Source: Brachypodium distachyon
Taxonomy: Eukaryota; Streptophyta; Magnoliopsida; Poales; Poaceae
Reading direction: 5' to 3'
Assembly (NCBI RefSeq): GCF_000005505.3
Contig: NC_016132.3
Span: 57,984,914 to 58,048,913, forward strand
DNA: 64,000 nucleotides
The translations under genes and the position numbers were made by a program. Below the pieces are notes generated by a model that ran no database searches, was not told the DNA's origin, and saw nothing but the letters and a program-made list of their open reading frames with translations. Shown here in pieces: positions 10,651 through 22,603 of the stretch. How positions within the stretch are numbered: position 1 is the stretch's first letter; every line of letters starts with the position of its first letter.

Positions 10651-11659
10651 CTCCACGACTAGGCGCCTGCTCCCCGCTCTTCTCCGCCGGCGAGCCAACT
10701 CCCCACGAAGAGCCCCCAACCAGGTGAGTGCCGCACTCCTCTCGGGCGACTTCCTCCGCTCGATTATTTTTCCTCTTCGTCGATTTCCCCCGCCGAATTC
10801 GTCCATCAGGAGTCCGCTAGCTAGTACTCGACGGCTGATAGAGCTAGTTTATTAGGTTCGGGGGTCCCCGGATTGATTCATGCCCGGCTGCGGTGAATGA
10901 TTATTCTGCAGTGTCTATCTAGCAATATTAATTCTTCCCTGAAGCACCAGCCGGTGACCCTTGTAGCCACTACTAATGAATTAACAAGCACTCACAGTCC
11001 CAAGGGTTGAGTTTAGGCACCAAAGCCATCAACCAGTTGACCCAAAAATCTTAACCTCTGCTTTTATATTGAGTTTAAGTACCAACCGGTTTACTTGAAT
11101 CTTAAGTTGGTGAAAAAAGCTAGAATATACTTCGACATCAAGAACAATATGTGATCTGCTGGTGCCTCCTGGTTCACAAGAGAAGGTCATTGTGCGTGGT
11201 AAATTATGTAAGCATTGAAACATGGTTCTCTGGGTGTCAGTTCCTTACGGTTTGAGTGTTTTCTCTTTCCAAAAGAGGCACAAGCTTTACCAGTTTCATT
11301 AATAAAGCGAGAGCAAGTGCTCTTCTTTCTGGTAGTAAGTTTTGCTTCATACATCCTTCCATGTGCATGGTCTGAGTTATGCGTTCATTATGTTTTCCTG
11401 TTTCATGTGTGCTTCCCTGTTTATGAAAATGAGCTATGACAGGCTTCAGTAAGCAAATTTAATCACATGCACAATGTATGTGAAGCAGAACCCAACTTGT
11501 ATTAAACATGGAACAGTGCCTAAAAATCTTGAGAATAGTCGTAGAAATCTTCATGGCCTTGGTTTCTTGCAGCTCTGATTTTATCTCTTTTTTTTTGCTG
11601 AAAATGATCTTAAGTTTCTATTCCTGATATATAAATATGAATCGATATCTTCAGGCACA

Positions 11660-13888
11660 ATGTCGCTGTTCCCAGGAATGGATCTTACTAAAATGGATCC
11701 TCCAACTCTTACCCTCCTTGGAGCAGCTTGCTGTGTGATGTTATCTATGCATTTCACAGTACAATTGGTATCACAACATCTTTTCTATTGGAAAAATCCC
11801 AAGGAGCAGAAGGCTATACTCATTATAGTGTTAATGCCTCCACTGTATGCTATAACTTCCTTTGTTGGCCTTCTCGATATTAAGGGAAGCAAAACATTTT
11901 TTACGTGCTTGGAATCTGTTAAAGAATGCTATGAGGCACTGGTGAGTCCTCTTGGGTCAACGGCATTTTTGCACCTGAAGTTGGTTATTTCACTAATTTT
12001 TCCTTCCATTTTTTATTTCAACTGTGCAGGTCATTGCCAAGTTTCTGGCATTGATGTACAGCTACTTGAATATATCTATCAGTAAAAACATCGTACCTGA
12101 TGAAATCAAAGGGAGGGTGCTTCATCATTCTTTCCCTGTTTCTCTTTTCCTGGTATCTTTCTTACACCCTTGTACTCTTATAGGATGTTTGACTAATATT
12201 GCTATGGTATAGGCTCGAAATTTGGTAATGCAACAGTACTAATGACAATTGCTAGGTGCATACCTAAACAAATCCATACTGAACCTCACCATATTTAAAG
12301 GATGCTGTATTGATCAGTAATACTAAAATGGTTCACGATCTTAACAAAAAGGTTTATATATTTCCATTAGTAAGGCAGTCATTAGATAGTGATACCTGGA
12401 AGAATTGAACCGTGTACATATGCTGAGTTATACTTAAGTTTGAATATGATTTTAACTTGTGTTCTTCATGTATTGCTCACCAAGCTTCGATATATCAGCA
12501 TGTACTTGAAAGGATGCTGTCTCTTGAATCTGTCTTCTGTTTACAGTTGCATATTGCGCCTATAACCTGCATATGTAGTCTGCAAGCTGTTAGCAATACT
12601 GTGGTTTTGTCCCCTGTTACATTAGTTTTACTTGGTGTGTGCTGAAAGGAACTGATAGTCTAATACTCTTGTGGTTCTGTGCTTTGGCAGCCCCGCAATG
12701 TTCGGTTAGAGCACAAGACTCTAAAGCTTTTGAAGTACTGGACCTGGCAATTTGTTGTTGTTAGGCCAGTATGTTCCATTCTGATGATTACACTTCAGCT
12801 TTTTGGGCTGTACCCAAGCTGGGTCAGCTGGACGTTCACAATTATACTGAATTTTTCAGTCTCCATGGCATTATATGCCTTGGTCATCTTCTATCACTTG
12901 TTTGCTAAGGAGCTGGCACCTCACAAGCCTCTTGCTAAGTTCCTATGCATCAAAGGGATTGTCTTCTTCTCTTTCTGGCAGGTAAATCACCCGCTCTGGC
13001 TGAAACAAGTTAGAATCTTCCTCTCTCTTTTTTCCGTGTCTCTAAATGCTACCAATATAATTTTGCATCAGTTTATCTTCATGATTATATCTGAATCATT
13101 TGATTGAGCATAGTGGTATTGCTGTAGTAATGTTGTAAGTTTAGACTTTAGCCCTTTTATTCCTACCAAGTTGTTTGCCATGATTTCACATGAAGGGTCT
13201 TCTCTCATTGACTATTTGGATTTAGTTTAGTATGATATATAATCACCTTATTTTCTTATCACAGTTCATAATTATCAATTAGGAGCCTCATTTGCAATTT
13301 AAGTGTCCAATGCATTAGTATTTATATGTTCAGATTCGATTGCTTTTTAATAAAGGAGGGTTGCGATTAAACAACTATGCAGTGCTACCTTTCCAGTGAA
13401 AAAGAAAACTCAAGTGAAGTGTAAAACAAGCTTACGAACTATGTATTTCACCTTTTAAGGAACAACTTTATTCCAGTTGACATTCCCAGTGGAACTTTCT
13501 TGTGAGTGCACCCTGTTGTCTATGAGTGCATCATGATCAGGCGACACTGTAACATGCAAACCTTGTTTTCTGTAGAAAACAAAAGAACTACATTCAACAC
13601 CTGTTCATTTAGTATAACAGTTTGTTTGATCAGATAAAATGTGATCAAGGTCCTGGCTCTTGAACGCTATTGTCTTTTTTGCAGGGCTGTGCTCTGGATG
13701 TTTTAGCTGCTGTAGGTATCATTCAGTCCCACCATTTCTGGCTGGACGTGGAGCACATACAGGAGGCGATCCAGAACGTCCTGGTGATCCTTGAAATGGT
13801 CATCTTCTCGGTCCTCCAGCAATACGCTTACCACGTTGCACCGTACAGTGGCGCCGACAGGGCGAAGTTTGAGAAGAAGAACGAATGA
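11660..13888 (+). CDS. LAZ1-like / DUF300 (TMEM184, OST-alpha family) membrane protein
   Basis: Four coding exons keep frame: 11660-11941, 12030-12152, 12691-12981 and 13685-13888, giving 299 residues. A 5' leader intron from 10724 to 11654 is likely, with an acceptor AG five bases before the ATG. About seven hydrophobic segments are visible: residues 16-41, 53-75, 95-112, 150-176, 186-210, 222-250 and a final one near 265-285. The segment LKLLKYWTWQF is strongly typical of this family. Arabidopsis LAZ1 and its homologues sit in the tonoplast and affect vacuole integrity and cell death; that is family knowledge. It is the first gene of the single-copy spacer between the arms. Confidence 0.9.
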
Positions 13889-14160
13889 TCCACGCTTTGC
13901 CACCGAGCAGCATCCTCCAGCTACCCTGTGTATGACTCTATGTTTTGTTGCCTGTATGCGCCGGGAATATGAACTCAGGATGTTGCAGAACACTGGCATT
14001 TCTTTTTGTAGAGCATGTCGTTATGCCATGAACATCATTAGAACAAGTAAAACGAGATGGTCAGGAACAAACTGGAATGCTATCGCCGGTACTGCACCGT
14101 GTAACTATGCAATGCCTGAATAAGGAGATATTTTTTTGTGCGTTCCCTACTTCTAATTAT

Positions 14161-14182
14161 CCCCCCCCCCCCCCCCCCCCCC
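14161..14182. repeat. Poly-C tract (22 C)
   Basis: Uninterrupted run of 22 C downstream of the LAZ1-like gene. Its length is probably uncertain in the assembly. Confidence 0.9.
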
Positions 14183-16370
14183 TGAATAAATGGTTGCTTT
14201 GTCTTGGTGAAACCATTGTAATCTTGTACTACTTGTGTTGTTGTTCGAATGTTTCAAACCTTGCTCGAGTTATCGTGGAGTATATGTGCAAGATGGTTTG
14301 CATTTGTATTTGGTTAGGTCCTGTAGCTTACGAGGATGCTGAAACTTTGCTTTTGGACTCTAAATGTATGTAGTGTTGTAAGCATTGGCTTTCAGGCTGG
14401 GCTGGTTGGACTTGCAAAAGGACTTCGATCTGAGCCCAAGCTGATGGATTGGCTTTATCAAGACATGTCTCCGAAACTTTTCTACATTTAAATCAGTAGG
14501 AAAGTAGATTTCTTTCGAATTGCAAAACCTATATGCAAGACTAGAAACTTGAAGGCAAACGTTCCTGAAAGCGGAATTGCAAGCCAAATACGGAGCCGGG
14601 TTACGGTATCTCTGTCCTTTTTATGTGTGCGAATGAATGAATTCTCATCCACCGTTGATGCGCCTGCCATTCCAGCGTTTGATCCACGGCCAAGTTCTTC
14701 GAGCACCGCCATGTGAGGAAAAGCGGGACTGTCGAGACTCGACAGTCGACACCCACCCAAGAGATCGAGCGGCAAAGAGAACTACTTGCAGGTACTAGTA
14801 CTACAGTACTGGCAGGTTACTGATCACAAAACCTGTCGATTAGCAAGCAAGCAGTTGGCTCGTCCGTCAGTGACGACGACGGAGCAGAGACCACTGTAGG
14901 ATCACTACTTTTTACAGGCCGACACAAAGCTGAAAAGATAAACAAGATCTCTCGACCGGGCAGGCCGCAGGCAGCAGCAGCCGGCAGGTGACACCTCACG
15001 AGCAAGAACAGAACAGAGCACACACACAGTAGCATGGGCTATCGATTCTCTTTTTCTTTCTGTGAGGTTTGGCGTGGCGCACGCCGCTGCCGGAGCTGAG
15101 CCGATCGAGGCCATGTGCGGCGGTGATCTCATGGTCTCCTGCCTCCCCTACAACTGCATCGATTTCCTCCGGCCGGAAGCAGCCTTATTTTTTGTACCCC
15201 TCTCGAGTCTCGATCCCTTCCTTCGTCCCCTTTCCTTTCCTCACGATCGTCGCACGATTCACTTTGGAATCGAACGCGGCAAAGCAATGGAAAGTTGCTC
15301 GTGGTTCTCTAGAACTTTCTCTCGGGCTCTGACTGGAGGAGTTGAGCCCGGCAGGCCGTTAATCCACAAGGGGAAAAAAGGACAATTACGTTGTCATAGA
15401 ATCTGTATCAGCGAGTCAAACCCAAGAGAATTCATGCAGAACCATCGTGATGATCACACGCTGCTGCATCCATCCATGCATATTCTTTGTCTAGACGAAA
15501 TAAAGAGCACTCCTGCGTTTGTCGACCTGCCCGGCCTTATATACATTACAAGTTATATGCAGGCCGTTTGTGTGCCCTGCAACTGCAAGCCTGACATTTG
15601 TGAACTATCCGGTACCCCTAGTAGTTTACATGACGGGTATATACTGGCACCGGTAGAAACGCGTTTCGCGTTGAACAAACTGAACTGGGAACTCTTTGTG
15701 TTGTTCAGGTTTCTTCGGAACTCTGGAATCGACGGTTCTCGTGGCTAAAGACCACGAGCAGTGGCAATTTTTTGCAGAGTAGAACGCTCATGTTTAATTG
15801 CACTAAAACCACGACAAATATTTAGGAACGGAAGGAGTACTGTTTATCTTCTCGCAATTTTCTTCAGATAGTATATAAATGTATGTCGATCTTTTCTAAG
15901 TCAAGAAAAAAAAAGGCAATTGTATAAGTCACCGTGCTAGCCAGGGAAAAAAATTGCAGTACAATCATTATAACAACCCTTGTTGCAAATGGAGCAAACT
16001 ATCCTAGTTCGAACTCGGAAGCTAAATCAGAAACTAGCGTCTGGTGTATGGTTGGTCTATATTGAGTCGAGCCTTAAGCTAGTTCGACGACGTATCTGGC
16101 AAACAAAGAGATCTCTGCAAACAACTCCACTCAACTACCATGACCATGTGAGCTGGAATATCTACAAAATCTACGCGCCACGCAACACAATCCACAGCCA
16201 ACTAGCTGGCACCTCTCTCGGTCACATGTGCAATAACTAATCTAATAGTACCGGAAACAAAAAAATGCAAGTGGATGGGAAAAATCTGTTTAAACGAGTG
16301 TTGGGGAATACTCCTGGTTCTTGGTTACCCTGATTGCAGATCCTTTGTTTTTCCCCATGTTGATATCGAG

Positions 16371-16487
16371 TACTTTCTCCGTTTCATAATTTTTTATTTA
16401 AATTTGTCTAAAAATAAATGTGTATGTTCTTAAAAAGTGTATAGATGCATGTAATATTTTAACCAGAATTATGAAACGGAGGGAGTA
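16371..16487. mobile_element. Stowaway-type MITE
   Basis: Ends TACTTTCTCCGTTTCATAAT and, inverted, ATTATGAAACGGAGGGAGTA, with TA at both borders as expected for Tc1/mariner-derived Stowaway elements. It is 117 bp long and non-coding. Confidence 0.8.
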
Positions 16488-19398
16488 GTTACCAGACGAT
16501 TGGCTTTGCTAGGGTCAAGAAAAGAATGAAAAAAAATGATGTCCCCTTTTTTTGAAGTATCTTGCTCTTGAATTAATACAGGTAGATAGCTTGTGTTGTT
16601 TTGGTGGAAATCGATGGCCAAGTAAGACGCATTGCTTCAAAAGAGATAGCTTGTGGACTATTCATCATTTGGGTACAAAAAAATTGAATGGATGCCCGGA
16701 TGAAAGAAAATTAAAAAAAATCCATGGCCGGAACATATTCAAAAAATAATAATTCGAGCGCAAATACTATAGTCCATTGTATCTACTACTAGACCTGAGT
16801 ACATATTTTCATGAAATGTTTTTCTTTTCCATTCCGCCAGTTATGTGTATTGTGCTAGCCTTGATTAATTGCTGCATGTATATATATCTTTTTTTTTATT
16901 CGACGCCGAGCGAGCGAACGAGTGCACGTGCATGTCTCAATTAAAGGTCGTCCATACAACTAGACCTGAGCCACGCATCCATCAAAATCAAAATCAAATC
17001 AAATCAAATCCAGGACATGGGAATCCGTCAATCTGATCTGACGAACGAGGTAGATGATGTGTCGGCACTGAGCGCGCACACACACACGATCGAACAACAC
17101 GGCAGACGGAGCTATCCCATCCATCCATAAGTGATCCACGCCATCTGCACGATACGATACAGTGTATCGGTCCTGCCCCCAAGAAGGATCGATCGGCTAG
17201 CTCATCGTCTTGACGCACGGCACGGCACGGCACCCGGACCTAAAAAAGAAATCTTGCCAAAATCGGCCGTACCGGATTCAGTTGGTGGAGCCGATCGATG
17301 ATCCGGTCCACGCTACGGGTAGACCCCCCGTTAATTCTTCCACCCATTCCTCGTGTGCGGTTTTGACCGGATTGTCTCACATTCGTACTTAGTCTGGTTT
17401 CAGTGTGGTGACACGAAATTAAGGAATTGAGTACAATTCGCTGGAACGCACATTTCCGCGTAAGACGGAACCAAGCGAGATTTGCTCAAACTTAACGTGA
17501 TTCGACGCAAGGCCATGGCAGAGAAGGATTGATGGATATATGTCCGGGGGAATTCGACGTACGTACGTCCAGTCCAGATCGTATCGCCATTCGCGATCCC
17601 GATCTCTTCTTTTTACGCCGGAGCCTCGGTCGATCCGATCCTGATCCGGATCCGATGCGATGCGTTCCGGGGCTTCTGGCCCGGTCTTGTTTAATTTGCT
17701 GCGTCGGTTCCTTCCCAATGCATGTTGTCCTGGCTTCGGAAGAAACAAAATCCACGATTTGATGCGTGCATGCAATCGTATCTCCTTCCTACAGTCTCGT
17801 ATCTGCTCTGCGTGCGTAAGCATATACTAGTACTACTACTGCTCCAGTACGGTTCACGCATCCGGCCGGGCTAGCTTAATTACCCTCTTTTCTTCTTTGC
17901 TCCGTCAAATCCAAGAATCAGAGATAAGCAGGCATTGAAGCAGGAGAGAGGGAGAGAGATGGCGAGAGGGGATTAGTTTAGCGCTGACTGGTGATCACAC
18001 AGCACAGCAGGCCCTCCTGTATTACAACTGTTTATTAAGCTAGGAACGACCATTAGTCAAGGAAAAGAAGGTCAACGCGAGCAGTACTGTCAAAAGCGAG
18101 ACATACCCAGCCAAATTTTTTTTGAATGACTCTGCTACGAGCATACAGTTGCACAAATACTAGTAAAACGCTCGCTTTGCTTGCTGGGAGTGGGACTGGC
18201 CGACTGGCAGCAGAAAGAGGGGCCGGCCGACAAGGGAAGATCTTGACCGGAGCACGCTCGAATTACTCGCCCCCGGATCGACCTGGAGCCGGGAAAAAGG
18301 AGCAGAATTTCTACCACTAGTTTTACTGCTCGAGTGGTGTGGAGGGAGGAGTCTCGACATGGTTTTCCACGCCCCCTTTTTTTTCCGGCTCGGACCGGAA
18401 GTAAAAATGGTGGAGATTGGAGACAGGTCGGAATGGGGGTTGGTTAGGCTGACGTCACCGGATCTCTCCTCGGGATTCTGGTGGGACCCATCCACGACGG
18501 CGACGGAACGGGCCAGCAAGGCTGCGTCCTTCTTTCCTCCCCCTCCCTCCCGTTGGTATTTTCATTTTTAGTTTTGCCTTTTGCGACTTAGAAACAACTA
18601 TATTTGAATAGATATTGACACAAATGTGATTGAATTACCAAGAATCATGCAAGTACATATGAGAAAAACTTAGTCGGATGGTTATGATTATTGAATGAGA
18701 AATAACTATTTCGAAATCGACTAAGATACTAGGTTTTCTGTTTCTGTTAATTATCCTCGTTGAAAACAAGATACAAGATTTATTATTTCCGCTGGTTAGA
18801 AGAGAAGGAAAAATCTGATCGGTAAAAACCAATACTATACCACAATTTACGTTCTGGAGCTTTAATGGACCCTCGTATTATTTATCCATAGTCTTTGGAT
18901 TCATTGCTGGGTTGCAAGCGAGATTCTGTCTATGTCCCGTACTCTACTAGGCCAATTTCTAAATCTTAGATCAAAATTTGAGTTGAATTTTTTGAAGCAG
19001 AAGTCCCTGTTGAACAAACGCACACCCTCAAAAACATACACGCACCTGGCACGTTCTTCCACTAAAGGTTAAACATCGGAATAGATACAATTCAATGCTA
19101 CCGCCAATGCCAGGTCAAGGACGTAAACTTGGGTGTACTGGTTCCACCACAAGAAACAATCATCTGAGTTACGCTCAATTTGCACTAGAGTATTCTTGTC
19201 ATCAGACAATGAAATACTTCAGCCGTTTTAAAAATCACAACAGATGAACCCTCGGCACTCTACCCACTTGTGGCTCGAATTTGGTCTAGCTGGACGGATT
19301 TATTTAGTTTGGAAGAAATGCTATATGCATGGCACAATTCACCTTGCCTAGTGGACATGGACAGCTAGAAATTAGGATAACACAAAACTAATAGTATT

Positions 19399-19485
19399 TA
19401 CTCCTTCCGTCCCCATTTCAAGCGACTCAAAGTTTGCATGAATATGAATGTATAAAAAAACATTTAACATGAGACGGAGCGAGTA
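19399..19485. mobile_element. Stowaway-type MITE
   Basis: Left end TACTCCTTCCGTCCC and right end GAGACGGAGCGAGTA form inverted repeats with TA borders. It is about 87 bp long. Confidence 0.7.
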
Positions 19486-19612
19486 TAACATCCAACTTTT
19501 ATTTTTGTTAGATGGCTACACGGTGAAAATGACTGCCGTGGCGGTAAAAGCAAACGGAACCGCACAAACGCGACGTGGCACGTCGCACCAATCTCAAAGA
19601 CGGTCCAGGCGT

Positions 19613-19775
19613 AAGGCTAGTCATAGTGGGAGTAACAAAGGTGGTAACTAAAGCGCCAACTAAGCAATTTTGATGATGTGTCATGTTATTAATGAGTAGA
19701 GAGAGATTTGTGATAATTAGATGAGTCTACAATTTAATAAATGACACAATGCATAACACCAATCCACTGTGAAGG
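19613..19775. mobile_element. MITE-like element, weak
   Basis: The left side GGCTAGTCATAGTGGGAGTA resembles the end of a common grass MITE group. The right side (about 19762-19775, AATCCACTGTGAAGG) is an imperfect inverted counterpart. Borders are uncertain. Confidence 0.35.
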
Positions 19776-20334
19776 TATTAACTTGTACCGGTAACATATA
19801 CTAAGTTCCTTCCCACTGTTGCCAGCCTAAAGCAGCGCCGCTGATCTGCTGCTGCAAGCCACGACCCATAAAATGCCAGAAGGAGCCCAAAGAAAGCAAC
19901 CGGCAGCACCCAGCAGAGTTCCAAAGGGAAACCAAGAACTCTGAAACCCACAGCTGCACCGCAAGAGAGAGAGAGAGCGGGACAGTGGGAGAGACCACGC
20001 GATAAAGAAGAAATCATGGAGGCGATTTGCTGTGGAGATTCGGGAGCGTGATCTGGTCGGATCTTGCTTTTTTTTCCTGGAGGAAGGGGGGAAACGCTAG
20101 CTGTGCGCCATGGTGTCCTCCGCCTATATCCTTCTCCTTCCTCTTCCTGCTAGCCTCGAGATGCCGCATTAGCGCCCACCAAAAGGTCTCCGCCGTTCCT
20201 GCCTGCGCTCCCCCGGCCGCAACGAAGAAGAAGCCATCGAGATTTCCAGACCTCATCTGCTCCCCTTCCTTCTGTTTGAGGCGCAAGGAAAGAGAGAGAT
20301 TTTGTGCGGTTTTCTGCTGAGTTCTCGGTCCGCC

Positions 20335-22603
20335 ATGACGGTGGTTGCTGCTGCCGAGTCCCGGTTCCACGTTCTTGCCGTGGATGACAGCGTGATCGAC
20401 AGGAAGCTCATCGAGATGCTGCTCAAGACCTCGTCCTACCAAGGTTGGCCCCTTTTAGCGCACAGAGACTGTCTGTTCTTGCCTCCATTTGGAAATTTCG
20501 TCTATTTCCAGTCCCAAATCTGACGGATTATGTTCTTTGGGCGTGTGCGATGCAGTGACGACGGTGGATTCCGGGAGCAAGGCGTTGGAGGTGCTGGGAT
20601 TGAGAGACGAGGGGGACTCCTCCTCCGCCTCCTCCTCGCCTTCTTCCTCCTCCCCTGACCATCAGGTAAACAAAATCGGTTGATTCGCCTTCTTCTTGGT
20701 CTGTTTTGGATTGGTCCCTAGGATCTTGGTTCCTGTTCTGTGGCTAGGATGAAACCTGAAGCTAATCCTGTGGTTTCTGTACCTTGTGCTGCAGGAGGTT
20801 GACGTGAATTTGATCATCACTGACTACTGCATGCCTGGCATGACAGGATATGATCTGCTGAGGAGGGTCAAGGTGAGATTTGCAGGGCCTTTATTATTCA
20901 TTCTCTTATCGCATTCATTCACATCTTGGGTCTCTGTGGAGGTAAAAGTTAATTTACATGTTAATTTGATGGTTCGCAGGGGTCGTCTTCATTGAAGGAC
21001 ATTCCAGTGGTGATCATGTCTTCTGAGAATGTGCCTGCCAGGATCAACAGGTCAGCACAGACCCCATTAAATCTGTCTTGATTTATCAGTCTATCCTCAT
21101 TGAAGAACATTGATTTAGTTCATGAAATAGTAGTAGGTGTGCCGGGGTCCAGAATGGAAATGATTTGTTTTTTACTGTTCCGTTGTCTGCCTGCATCTGA
21201 TTTTTACCAGTGCTGTACATGGTCCTCGCATGAGAGAAAAAGAGAGAGAGGGGGGGGGGGGGGGGGGGGAGCAGTGGTGGGGAGCACAAGGAATATATTG
21301 CCATCATACCAGTTTTGCCTAAAGACTTCCTGTTGAATGCCCAAGGAATATTAGTTAATGTGTGCAAAGAGCTTGTTCAGGCTTTGGGATTGATTTCTTA
21401 ACTGTAGTAGTAAAAGATTTGCAACTTTCGCCCCTGAATGTTGTGCCGTTGTACTACTACTAGCAATAAAAGGCTATCTGTTCATCTAAAAAAGCGCTAG
21501 CAGTTTGGTACTCCTGAAACTTGCAAAGGAAACCTATGAAACATAATCCTTTGGAAGAAGACAGTTTCCTGAAATTAAACTACAGAAAGTGGTCTTGCTT
21601 ATCCTTCCTTTTTTTTTGCTTCCTAGCTAAAAAATTCCGCAAGGCTCTAGTGTTTTTCTTACATATAACATGGTAGAAGCCAAATGTCAAAGATTTTTCC
21701 CTTCAGATATGAACAAAACAGGGGAGTAGCATTGTGATATGGTGGGACAAGTGGAGAAAAAGTCCAGGAATTCCTCCTCAACAGCCCCCCTTGATGTTGT
21801 TGTAATGTAATGTAATGGGGGCAATAAATGCCGGGTGTTTTCATGCATAGATTGCATATCCTGGTGACAGGGACCTAAAGTATTTAGGGAAATGTTCCTC
21901 TCAATGCCTGCCTTGTGGTGGTGGGTCAAGATCTCATAAAATCTTTTCAGACACACTAAAACAAAAATATTTGTTGAAAGAAAAGTTTTATTTTGTTTAT
22001 TTTCTGTGGCCACTTTCCAGTGGTCAAGAAAAAAAAACTTGGGGGCAAAAAGGGTTGATTGGCATTAAAGAAGGCAATGCATTGGGGCTGAGTCAAAAGG
22101 TCCTGAAAAACCAAAAGGCCATATCTTTTGCTTGTCCTAGCAAAGATCTCTGACATGTCCTTTGAGTGATGTGATCACTGAGGAGAGAAACCAAAGTGGG
22201 GGGAAAGAAAAGAAACTCTTCCAAGCAATCTACTATCCTCTTCTTCCTTCCCAATGCATGCAACTACAGAAGTATCTTTTCTTTTCACTTGCTATATGTG
22301 CTAAAGGATCGATTCCACGAAAATGTCAGGTGTTTGGAAGATGGCGCCGAAGAGTTCTTCCTGAAGCCCGTGAAGCTCGCTGACATGAAGAAGCTCAAGT
22401 CTCACCTGCTGAGGCGGAAGCAGCCGCAGAAGCCAGAGCAAGCACCGGACAAGCCGGCGGAGGAAGCGGCTGCTGCTGAAGTAACCGTCAGCGGCAGCAG
22501 CAAGAAGAGAAAGGCAGCGGCGGCAATGGATCAGGAGGGGCTTGGGTCGCCTGAGAGGACGAAGCCAAGACTGTCCAGCAGCAGCCTGGCAGTGGAGACC
22601 TGA
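20335..22603 (+). CDS. RR4: Type-A cytokinin response regulator
   Basis: Five exons keep frame: 20335-20443, 20556-20665, 20795-20872, 20980-21050 and 22330-22603, giving 213 residues. The receiver domain fills residues 10-145, with the acidic pair D17-D18, phospho-acceptor D83 in [10 protein letters not shown], the conserved Ser pair near 113-114 and K135 in FFLKPV. No Myb/GARP output domain follows; the short C-terminus is Lys/Ala/Ser-rich, as in type-A regulators. These proteins take phosphate from histidine phosphotransfer proteins and dampen cytokinin signalling. The symbol is given because gene order matches my recollection of rice RR4 near IRO2; orthology is inferred. A Ser-rich insertion lies between the third strand and the DYCMPG motif. 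Intron 4 is about 1.3 kb and holds a 20-base G run. Confidence 0.92.
21250..21269. repeat. Poly-G tract (20 G) in response-regulator intron 4
   Basis: Run of 20 G directly after a GA-repeat (21238-21249). Its length is likely uncertain. Confidence 0.85.

Larger units (their letters stand above)
13889..20334. other. Long intergenic region between LAZ1-like and response-regulator genes
   Basis: The first few hundred bases are LAZ1 3' UTR. The region includes a 22-base C run (14161-14182), two Stowaway-type MITEs (16371-16487, 19399-19485) and another MITE-like stretch (about 19613-19775). The longest open frame, 228 codons at 15062-15748, has no recognisable domain and irregular composition, so I do not call it a gene. 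The last 500 bp or so (about 19810-20334) is purine/pyrimidine-biased and probably includes the promoter and leader of the response regulator. Confidence 0.5.

Noticed and set aside
13670..13684. In-frame ATG before the last LAZ1 exon as an alternative start
   Set aside because: It lies in the intron polypyrimidine tract; the exon starts at 13685 after a good CAG acceptor.
15062..15748. Open frame of 228 codons on the plus strand
   Set aside because: No domain, patchy composition, no splice or family support; lies in repeat-rich intergenic DNA.
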